Origin: Anaerolineae bacterium
GTDB lineage: Bacteria > Chloroflexota > Anaerolineae > UBA4142 > SHND01
DNA: 39,024 nucleotides
NCBI GenBank assembly: GCA_020851635.1
Contig: JADZCJ010000134.1
Span: 1 to 39,024 of the forward strand
Direction of reading: 5' to 3'
The notes under the pieces were generated by a model. The model was not told where the DNA came from. It saw only the letters and a program-made list of their open reading frames with translations, and did not search any database. Shown here in pieces: positions 24,032 through 30,552 of this stretch. The position numbers and the translations under genes were made by a program. How positions within the stretch are numbered: the stretch's first letter is position 1; every line of letters starts with the position of its first letter.

Positions 24032-24919
24032 ATGCAAGTCACTGTTGGCACTGCACCCGACAGCTGGGGCGTCTGGTTTTCCAGCGACCCCAAACAAATT
24101 CCCTGGAGCAGCTTTCTCGATCAAGTCCAGCAGGCGGGCTATGAATGGATCGAACTCGGTCCATATGGCTATCTCCCGTCCGAACTGTCGGCGCTTCGGC
24201 AAGAGCTCGGCAAACGCAAGCTTCATGTCACGGGCACCTTTGTGATGAGCCATTTGGAAGACGCCGATGCCTGGGATGCCATTCAAGCCGAGGCGCACCG
24301 CGTCGGCGAACTCGTCAGCGCGATGGGCGGCAAGTTCATGGTGTTGATTGACGACACCTATTCCGACCTTTTCACGGGCACTCCCACGCGTCCGAGCCGG
24401 TTGGACGCCAAGGGCTGGAAGCAGCTGGTCGAAACCAGCAACCTCGTCGGCAAACTCGCGCGTGACAAGTATGGCTTGCAGCTCGTCTATCACCCGCATG
24501 CTGAAACGCACGTCGAATACGAAGACCAGATCGAAGCGCTGTTGAACGACACCGACCCTGAATATGTCGCGCTCTGTCTGGACACGGGACATCACGCGTA
24601 TCGCTATGGTGATCCTGTTGCGTTCATGCGCAAACATCACAAACGCATTCCATATCTTCACCTCAAAAGCGTGGATGCGACAATGCGCAGGCGCGTCAAG
24701 GACGAAAACATTCCCTTTGCCCTTGCTGTCGCACAAGACATGTTTTGCGAACCTTCAGAGGGAGCAGTAGACTTTATCGCGTTTCGCGATATGCTAAAGG
24801 AAATTAACTTTGAGGGTTGGGGCATTGTCGAGCAGGACATGTATCCTGCTCCGTTCGACAAACCCCTGCCCATCGCCGCCCGCACGCGCCGCTATCTGCG
24901 CGACATCGGCATCGGCTGA
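24032..24919 (+). CDS. Inosose dehydratase/isomerase family protein (IolE/IolI type), copy 1
   Basis: A 295-residue xylose-isomerase-like TIM barrel. Metal-binding acidic and His residues are visible: Glu41 (WIELGPYGYLP), Asp in CLDTGHHAYRYGDP, His in IPYLHLKSVD and Glu in GIVEQDMYPAPFDKPLP. The N-terminus VGTAPDSWGVW matches the APxSWG start of IolE-type proteins. ATG 24032 has AGGAG 6 nt upstream; a longer in-frame extension overlaps the preceding gene and is rejected. IolE removes water from 2-keto-myo-inositol, IolI isomerises inososes. As a second IolE-type protein is encoded at 35838, one may be the dehydratase and the other the isomerase, or they may take different stereoisomers. Confidence 0.85.
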   Translation: MQVTVGTAPDSWGVWFSSDPKQIPWSSFLDQVQQAGYEWIELGPYGYLPSELSALRQELGKRKLHVTGTFVMSHLEDADAWDAIQAEAHRVGELVSAMGGKFMVLIDDTYSDLFTGTPTRPSRLDAKGWKQLVETSNLVGKLARDKYGLQLVYHPHAETHVEYEDQIEALLNDTDPEYVALCLDTGHHAYRYGDPVAFMRKHHKRIPYLHLKSVDATMRRRVKDENIPFALAVAQDMFCEPSEGAVDFIAFRDMLKEINFEGWGIVEQDMYPAPFDKPLPIAARTRRYLRDIGIG

Positions 24920-24979
24920 CATCCGGTAGGACGAATTTGCTGCGAACCTGTCGCCATTTGCCCCAGAGAACACAAACAT

Positions 24980-25468
24980 ATGTTTCGTTGGCTTCAAAAT
25001 TATCCGCACTTTTTAGAATGGGCATACGACATGACCCATCATGCCCTCGTTCCGTTTCGCCGCTGGCTCAAACCCGGCGGCGGCGTCGAAAAACTGCTCG
25101 TCGTCGGCGAAGAGGTGGGCAAGGGAGAAATCTTTAACTGCAAAATGTGTGGGCAGTGTGTGCTTCATTCGACGGGCATGACATGCCCGATGAACTGTCC
25201 AAAAAATCTACGAAACGGACCCTGCGGCGGCGTCCGCGCGAATGGCCACTGCGAAGTGATTCCCGAGATGCGCTGTGTATGGGTGCAGGCGTGGGAACGC
25301 TCGCAAAAAATGCCGACCTACGGGCACGAGCTGCATAATGTTCTGCCGCCACTCAACCGTCAACTGCAAGGCACTTCTGCCTGGGTCAACGAATTCACCG
25401 GCGTCGCCGAAACTCCGCCCCCCGGCTGGGTCCCGGTCGCCGAAATCGCGGCGGGCTCGAAAAAATAA
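24980..25468 (+). CDS. metV: Methylenetetrahydrofolate reductase C-terminal/MetV-like zinc-binding protein
   Basis: A 162-residue Cys-rich protein of the kind found beside or fused to MetF in acetogens and other anaerobes (MTHFR C-terminal family). Cys54, Cys57 and Cys60 (CKMCGQC), Cys69 and Cys73 (MTCPMNCPKNLRNGPCGG), Cys82, Cys91 and Cys99 form the family's metal-binding region. MetV forms a complex with MetF and is thought to help electron delivery. Here it is 9 kb from metF, between an iolE-type gene and iolA. That arrangement ties the C1 branch to inositol breakdown. The ribosome site is weak; ATG 24980 begins the conserved helix region. Confidence 0.85.
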   Translation: MFRWLQNYPHFLEWAYDMTHHALVPFRRWLKPGGGVEKLLVVGEEVGKGEIFNCKMCGQCVLHSTGMTCPMNCPKNLRNGPCGGVRANGHCEVIPEMRCVWVQAWERSQKMPTYGHELHNVLPPLNRQLQGTSAWVNEFTGVAETPPPGWVPVAEIAAGSKK

Positions 25469-25528
25469 CGCAGACCCTGACGTCTTGCGTTTGACCGTCC
25501 GTGGCGCATAACCTTTGATTGGAGTGAC

Positions 25529-26998
25529 ATGCAACACGTCCAAAATTTCATCAACGGACAATGGCAAACCTCAGATTCGACCGAATATTGGGATATTCCC
25601 AATCCGGCGACGGGTGAAAACATTGCGCGCGTCCCTTTTTCGACCCCCGCCGAGATAGACGCCGCCGCGCAGGCGGCGCTAGCCGCGTATCCCGCATGGC
25701 GACGCACCCCGCCAAATGACCGCGCCCAGTATCTTTACAGATACAAGACCCTGCTCCAGGACAACGCGCAAGAGATCGGGCGCATCATAACTACCGAGTG
25801 TGGCAAAACCTATGCCGAGTCGGTTGGCGAATTACAGCGCGGCATCGAAAATGTCGAAGTTGCCTGCGGCATCCCCAGTCTGATCCAGGGCTATTTGAGT
25901 GAAGACATTGCGAGCGGAATTGACGAATTCATGATTCGTCAGCCCGTCGGCGTCGTCGCGGCAATCACCCCCTTTAATTTCCCCGCCATGATTCCGCTCT
26001 GGTTCTTGCCCTATGCGATTGCATGCGGCAACACCTTTATCCTGAAACCGAGCGAACGCGTCCCGCTGACCGCCGTGAAATTGATTGACCTCTTGCATGC
26101 CACCGGTCTGCCGCAAGGCGTTGTGCAGCTCGTGCACGGCTCCAAGGACACCGTCAACAGCATCCTCGACCATCCCACCATCCGCGCGATCTCGTTTGTC
26201 GGCTCGTCGGCGGTGGCAAAACACGTCTATAGTCGCGCGACTGCCAATGGCAAACGCGCCCAATGTCAGGGGGGCGCCAAGAATCCTGTCGTGGTCTTGC
26301 CCGACGCCGATGTGGAAATGACGACCAAGATAGTTGCCGACAGCGCGTTTGGCTGCGCGGGTCAGCGGTGTCTTGCATCCTCGGTGGCAATTGCCGTCGG
26401 AGCCGCGCGCGAGATGTTTGGTGAGGCGATTATCGGCGCCGCGTCGAATCGTCAAGTGGGCTCGGGGCTTGATGAGGGCATCCAGATGGGACCTGTGATC
26501 AGCGCCGCGAGCAAGACGCGCATCGAAAAACTCATTGCGCTTGGGCAATCACAGGGCGCAGAAATTTTGCTGGATGGACGCAATCAACCCATTCACGGGT
26601 ATGAAGGCGGTTTTTTCCTTCGCCCCACCATCCTCCAAAACGTTGCGCCCGACAGCGATCTGGCGCGCACCGAAATTTTCGGTCCTGTCCTGAATCTGGT
26701 CCATGCCGAGACGGTGGACGATGCTCTCCAATTCGTCAATCGCTCGGCGTATGGCAACATGGCGTGCATTTTTACTTCGAGCGGCGCAGCCGCGCGGAAA
26801 TTTCGTTACGAAGTGAACGCGGGAAATGTTGGCATCAACGTCGGCGTCGCCGCGCCGATGGCGTTCTTTCCGTTCAGTGGCTGGAACGAGAGCTTTTTTG
26901 GCGACCTGCACGCGCAGGGGCAGCACGCCGTCGAGTTTTACACCCAGACCAAGGTCGTTGTAGAACGCTGGCCCCGCGAATGGAGCCGCAAGTTTTAG
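25529..26998 (+). CDS. iolA: CoA-acylating methylmalonate-semialdehyde dehydrogenase (IolA/MmsA)
   Basis: A 489-residue aldehyde dehydrogenase superfamily protein. The catalytic Cys is about residue 281 in [11 protein letters not shown], and the proton-shuttling ELGGK motif of hydrolytic ALDHs is replaced by CQGGAKN, the hallmark of CoA-dependent MMSDHs. The N-terminal NFINGQWQ and [21 protein letters not shown] are also family-typical. In inositol breakdown it converts malonate semialdehyde to acetyl-CoA and CO2 with NAD and CoA. GGAGTG precedes the ATG. Its stop codon overlaps that of the opposing aldolase gene by 4 nt, so the two 3' ends are interlocked. Confidence 0.95.
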   Translation: MQHVQNFINGQWQTSDSTEYWDIPNPATGENIARVPFSTPAEIDAAAQAALAAYPAWRRTPPNDRAQYLYRYKTLLQDNAQEIGRIITTECGKTYAESVGELQRGIENVEVACGIPSLIQGYLSEDIASGIDEFMIRQPVGVVAAITPFNFPAMIPLWFLPYAIACGNTFILKPSERVPLTAVKLIDLLHATGLPQGVVQLVHGSKDTVNSILDHPTIRAISFVGSSAVAKHVYSRATANGKRAQCQGGAKNPVVVLPDADVEMTTKIVADSAFGCAGQRCLASSVAIAVGAAREMFGEAIIGAASNRQVGSGLDEGIQMGPVISAASKTRIEKLIALGQSQGAEILLDGRNQPIHGYEGGFFLRPTILQNVAPDSDLARTEIFGPVLNLVHAETVDDALQFVNRSAYGNMACIFTSSGAAARKFRYEVNAGNVGINVGVAAPMAFFPFSGWNESFFGDLHAQGQHAVEFYTQTKVVVERWPREWSRKF

Positions 26999-27924
26999 TG
27001 TCTGTGCCATGGCGTCGCGTATCGGTCCGCAATCGCCGCCAACTCGCACAAGCGCGGGCGTGCTGTTGTTTCGAGAAAATCATCACGTGCCGCGCCTGCC
27101 AACGTCGCCGCGTCACGCCACACCGAGCGTCCGACCAGAAACCCGCTGCACCCGTTCTCACACGCAATCTGCAGCTGACGTTTGAATGTGTCGAACGGCT
27201 CGTCGCCGGATAACAATGCCCACGGCACGGGGGACGCGGCGTTCAGCTCGGCGCACGCGTCCGCCCAGACCGTTTCGTCCCGGTCGTGTTTGGCATCAAT
27301 CGGAAATTCGACCTTGAGAACATCGGGTCCCAGCGCCCCCAGCCGTCGCACGCTTTCGATCACTATCCGCCGTCGTTCTCGCGCAAACTCCGCGCTGCCT
27401 TTTGGCTTTGTCGCATCCGCCGCATACGAAATCGGTTCCAAAAACAGGGGAATTTCGAAACGCCCGCAATCGTCCAACACACCGCGCACCAGGTCGTCCT
27501 GTGCGTCTGCGCTCACCGTGTCGGGGTTGTACAATAGCAAGAGCTTGACGCCTGTTGCGCCCAACAATTTTGACTGCTCTACGCTCCACCCGTTCAACAA
27601 AACGGTCTCGCGCGCAAACGGGTCGCCCAGATACCCCTGGTCTTCGAGCGCGCAGAGCAGCCCCACATGTCCGGGCAAAGTGTGAGTTGTAACTGCCTGC
27701 TCCGCGCTGTAAATGGGGTCCAGCAGCACGGCGCTCGCTTCGGCTGCTAGTTTACCAACCACAGCCAGTTTGATTTCGGTCAATTTCTCTGCGCTCACCG
27801 TCTCTGGCGCGTTCGGATTCACCATTACACGCATCGCATCGCGATGGTCAATCGCCAAAATGGAAAATACGCCGCGCGCTGTCGCGCTCGCCTGTAATGC
27901 CCGTGTCCGTCCTGATGACAGCAT
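26995..27924 (-). CDS. LacD-like class I aldolase (probable 5-dehydro-2-deoxygluconate-6-phosphate aldolase role)
   Basis: A 309-residue protein of the DeoC/LacD (tagatose-1,6-bisphosphate aldolase) family. Visible motifs are [46 protein letters not shown] (probable Schiff-base Lys) and [10 protein letters not shown]. Canonical iol clusters use the class II aldolase IolJ for this cleavage; a class I LacD-like enzyme next to iolC and iolA would be a non-orthologous replacement giving dihydroxyacetone phosphate and malonate semialdehyde. The start is ATG at 27924 with CGGAG 6 nt upstream; the frame remains open a further 36 codons through the palindrome at 27952, which is rejected as coding. 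It is the only - strand gene inside the iol block and is divergent from iolC. Confidence 0.85.
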   Translation of the reverse strand: MLSSGRTRALQASATARGVFSILAIDHRDAMRVMVNPNAPETVSAEKLTEIKLAVVGKLAAEASAVLLDPIYSAEQAVTTHTLPGHVGLLCALEDQGYLGDPFARETVLLNGWSVEQSKLLGATGVKLLLLYNPDTVSADAQDDLVRGVLDDCGRFEIPLFLEPISYAADATKPKGSAEFARERRRIVIESVRRLGALGPDVLKVEFPIDAKHDRDETVWADACAELNAASPVPWALLSGDEPFDTFKRQLQIACENGCSGFLVGRSVWRDAATLAGAARDDFLETTARPRLCELAAIADRYATPWHRH

Positions 27925-27951
27925 GAATGTCTCCGGTAAACTTGCAGTTTC

Positions 27952-27992
27952 AATTGGGAACCGAAACGACGACGTCGTTTCGGTTCCCAATT
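27952..27992. repeat. 41-bp near-perfect palindrome between divergent aldolase and iolC genes
   Basis: Two perfectly complementary 20-nt arms (left arm AATTGGGAACCGAAACGACG) flank a single central A. It begins 28 bp from the - strand aldolase start codon and ends 28 bp before the iolC start. On the + strand TTTTAGCATCTTTTT follows, terminator-like, yet no + strand transcript should end here. It could be an operator, a transcription-insulating element or a REP-like insertion; the GGAAC...GTTCC ends resemble the hairpins at 29072-29213. Confidence 0.9.
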
Positions 27993-28020
27993 TTAGCATC
28001 TTTTTGCGCGGAGGCGCCGT

Positions 28021-29031
28021 GTGACGAAACAATTCGATCTCATCACCATGGGGCGCAGCGGACTCGATCTGTATTCAAACAATGTCGGTTCCCCGTTTGT
28101 AGAGATCACCGGCTTTGCCGCCTATGTCGGCGGCTCGCCCACCAATATCGCGGTCGGCGCAAAACGGCTCGGCTTGAACGTCGCGCTCCTCACCGCCGTC
28201 GGTCCCGACCCCGTCGGCGATTTCATTCTCCATTTCCTCGATCGAGAAAAGGTGGACACCCGGTTCATTCCGCGCAAACCCGGCACACGCAGTTCTGCGG
28301 TTGTGCTCGGCATCGAGCCGCCCAACAAATTCCCGCTCGTCTTTTATCGTGACAACGCGGCGGACATCCAATTGACTATTGACGATGTACTTGCGCTCCC
28401 GCTCGACCAAACGCATGTGTTTGAATTTGCGGGCACCAACCTCTCGCGCGAACCCTCACGCAGCGCCACTCTCTTTGCCGCCGAACGCGCCAAACAATCG
28501 GGCGTCACCGTCATTCTTGATCTCGATTTTCGTCCCGACCAGTGGCATGACCCCCGCGCCTTTGGCGTCGCTGCCCGGTCCGCTCTCGGCAGTGTCAGCA
28601 TCGTCATTGGCACCGAGGACGAAATCAACGCCACGATGCTCCAAGACCCCAAACAGATTGAAATGCATGCCAGCCAGGTCTCGGACGCGCACGTCGAGGG
28701 CGAAACCACGCGTGCGATCGAAACTCTGCTTGCGCTCGGTCCCCGCGCCGTCATTGAAAAGCGCGGCGTCCACGGTGCGCGCATTCACCGCTTGGACGGC
28801 ACAAAACAGGATGCGCCCGGTTTTCCCGTCGAGGTCTATAATATTCTCGGCGCCGGCGATGCGTTCGCCGCCGGATTCATCTATGGCATCGTCAATGAAT
28901 GGGATTTCTATCGCGCCTGCCGTCTCGGCAATGCCTGCGGCGCGATTGTCGTCACCAAGCATGGCTGCGCCAATTTTATGCCCACCCTCGACGAGGCGCT
29001 CGGCTTTGCCAACCGTGCGGGTGGTTTGTAG
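28021..29031 (+). CDS. iolC: 5-dehydro-2-deoxygluconokinase (IolC), PfkB family
   Basis: A 336-residue ribokinase-fold sugar kinase. The N-terminal GGSPTNIAVGAKRLGL is the first PfkB signature. The C-terminal NILGAGDAFAAGFIYG carries the catalytic Asp (about residue 280). VILDLDFRPDQW is typical of IolC proteins. It phosphorylates 2-deoxy-5-keto-D-gluconate before aldol cleavage. The start is GTG at 28021 with GGAGG about 7 nt upstream. There is no C-terminal DUF2090 aldolase domain, which fits the presence of a separate aldolase gene. It is divergent from that aldolase, with the 41-bp palindrome between them. Confidence 0.93.
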   Translation: MTKQFDLITMGRSGLDLYSNNVGSPFVEITGFAAYVGGSPTNIAVGAKRLGLNVALLTAVGPDPVGDFILHFLDREKVDTRFIPRKPGTRSSAVVLGIEPPNKFPLVFYRDNAADIQLTIDDVLALPLDQTHVFEFAGTNLSREPSRSATLFAAERAKQSGVTVILDLDFRPDQWHDPRAFGVAARSALGSVSIVIGTEDEINATMLQDPKQIEMHASQVSDAHVEGETTRAIETLLALGPRAVIEKRGVHGARIHRLDGTKQDAPGFPVEVYNILGAGDAFAAGFIYGIVNEWDFYRACRLGNACGAIVVTKHGCANFMPTLDEALGFANRAGGL

Positions 29032-29071
29032 CAGCCCCATTCAAGATGTGCGCCACGACTTTGAACAGTAA

Positions 29072-29213
29072 GGAACGAACGCCGTTTCGTTCCGATGACA
29101 GGTGGGGCGAGAGTAGGGAACGAACGCCGTTTCGTTCCGATGACAGGTGAGGCGAGAGTAGGGAACGAACGCTGTTTCGTTCCCTGCTGCCGGAACGCTG
29201 CGGCGAGCGTTCC
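29072..29213. repeat. Tandem array of 45-bp hairpin-bearing repeats (three copies plus a fourth related hairpin)
   Basis: Direct repeats start at 29072, 29117 and 29162. Each begins with a hairpin of arms GGAACGAA and TTCGTTCC (one point change in the third loop). Copies one and two carry nearly identical linkers (GATGACAGGTG, then GGCGAGAGTAG). A fourth hairpin, GGAACGCT paired with AGCGTTCC, is at 29192-29213. The array fills the space between iolC and the promoter of the next operon, where it may act as a terminator or mRNA-stabilising element. Confidence 0.85.
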
Positions 29214-29242
29214 CTACGCGTACCTCCCACATCCGCGCTCGC

Positions 29243-29271
29243 GTGAAATTCGGCAAAAAGTGTGCTATATT
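29243..29271 (+). promoter_or_regulatory. Candidate promoter of the AfuABC-like operon
   Basis: GTGAAA (29243-29248, 4/6 to the -35 consensus), a 17-nt spacer and TATATT (29266-29271, 5/6 to the -10 consensus) lie in an AT-rich stretch about 100 nt before the binding-protein gene. This is a prediction from sequence only. Confidence 0.4.
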
Positions 29272-29372
29272 ATCAAAACTTTCCATTCTCAAGCGCAAAG
29301 GAGGTGTGCGTATCTTTCAACTGTTCATTCGCATTTGAATCTATACCCTGATTTTCTCGAGGAGGAGAAGGC

Positions 29373-30500
29373 ATGAAGATTAGCAAATTTATGGTTCTGA
29401 TGGGACTTGGGATCGCAATGTCCCTGTTTGTCCTTGGTTGCGCCCCTGTTGCAGCGCCACCGGCTGCCCCCCCCGCTGCTCCGCAACCAACCACTGCCGC
29501 CGCCGAACCTACCGCCGCGGCTGCCCAACCCACCGCCGCGCAAGCGGCGGAGCTCAAGGGCGAATTGAATATGCTTTGCACGCCGCAACAGGAATGGTGC
29601 GACGGGATGAAAAAGGAATTTGAAGCAAAATATCCCGGCGTCACCGTGAATTTTGTGCGCCTTTCCAGCGGCGAAGCGCTTGCCCGCTTGCGCAGTGAAA
29701 AAGAGAATCCCCAGTTTGATATTTGGTGGGGCGGTCCCATTGATTCCTTTATCGCCGCCAAAAAAGACGGCATCCTGGAACCCTACCAGTCCCCCAATTA
29801 TGCCAACATCATTGACCCGAAACTGATGCTCGACCCCGATGGTCAATGGGTCGGCATCTATGTCGGCTCGCTCGGTTTTGGGACCAACACCGATTTCCTC
29901 AAAAACAACCCGGACGCAAAAGCGCCCACCTCGATGGACGATTTGCTCAAACCGGAATTCAAGGGGCAAATCTATATCGCGCACCCTGCCACTTCGGGCA
30001 CCTCATACACCTTTGTTTGCACCATCCTTCAGCAAAGAGGCGAGGAAGCGGGTTGGGAATACCTCAAGAACTTTGCCCAGAACGTCGCCCAGTTCACCAA
30101 GAGCGGCGCGGCTCCCGTTCAATCCGTTGGTCAGGGTGAAGGCGCGCTGGGCATCGTCTTTTCGCATGACATTGTCGCTGGCATCGAAAAAGGTCTGCCC
30201 TTGACTTTGAGTTTCCCGGCGGAAGGCACCGGGTATGAAATCGGCGGTATGGGTCTCGTCAAAGGCGCCAAGAACCCCGAAATTGCCAAGGCGTGGTTTG
30301 ACTGGGCGCTGGAACCGTCCACGCAAGAGTTGGGACCCAAATACAACGCATTCCAGGCGCCGACGGTCAAGGGCGCCAAGCCGTCCAGACCGGAGCTGCT
30401 CGAGGTCAAGTTGATTGACTATGATTTCGAGTGGTGCGGCTCGCACAAAAAAGAATTTGTTGACAAGTTCACCAACGAAATCGCCCAGCCCCCGCAATAA
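29373..30500 (+). CDS. ABC transporter substrate-binding lipoprotein, AfuA/FbpA-like
   Basis: A 375-residue binding protein. The lipobox LVLGC gives lipidated Cys23, followed by a long Ala/Pro/Thr linker to about residue 60. The rest is a SBP_bac family 1/6-type domain (FDIWWGGPIDSFIAAKKDG, VGSLGFGTNTDFL). The ferric-binding subgroup uses an adjacent Tyr pair; none is present here. Instead His265-Asp266 (IVFSHDIVAG) and Glu289 (GTGYEIGG) match in spacing the His-Asp...Glu set described for the sugar-phosphate-binding AfuA, as I recall it. Uptake of a phosphorylated sugar or polyol is therefore more likely than iron. A strong GGAGGAGAAGG precedes the ATG. Its operon continues with a fused permease, an ATPase and a HAD phosphatase. 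Confidence 0.88.
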   Translation: MKISKFMVLMGLGIAMSLFVLGCAPVAAPPAAPPAAPQPTTAAAEPTAAAAQPTAAQAAELKGELNMLCTPQQEWCDGMKKEFEAKYPGVTVNFVRLSSGEALARLRSEKENPQFDIWWGGPIDSFIAAKKDGILEPYQSPNYANIIDPKLMLDPDGQWVGIYVGSLGFGTNTDFLKNNPDAKAPTSMDDLLKPEFKGQIYIAHPATSGTSYTFVCTILQQRGEEAGWEYLKNFAQNVAQFTKSGAAPVQSVGQGEGALGIVFSHDIVAGIEKGLPLTLSFPAEGTGYEIGGMGLVKGAKNPEIAKAWFDWALEPSTQELGPKYNAFQAPTVKGAKPSRPELLEVKLIDYDFEWCGSHKKEFVDKFTNEIAQPPQ

Positions 30501-30516
30501 GAATCGGATCCAATGA

Positions 30517-30545
30517 TGCGTGTGCGCGGGTTTCGCGCACACGCA
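30517..30545 (+). terminator. Stem-loop between AfuA-like and permease genes
   Basis: A perfect 12-bp stem, TGCGTGTGCGCG paired with CGCGCACACGCA around GGTTT, ends 7 nt before the permease ATG and occupies its ribosome-site region. There is no T-tract. It probably protects the binding-protein mRNA and/or lowers permease translation, like the stem-loop at 3268-3297. Confidence 0.6.
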
Positions 30546-30552
30546 TACTGTT

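Noticed and set aside
29072-29213. CRISPR array
   Set aside because: The 45-bp units repeat nearly completely, including the linkers; there are no unique spacers of constant length and no cas genes.
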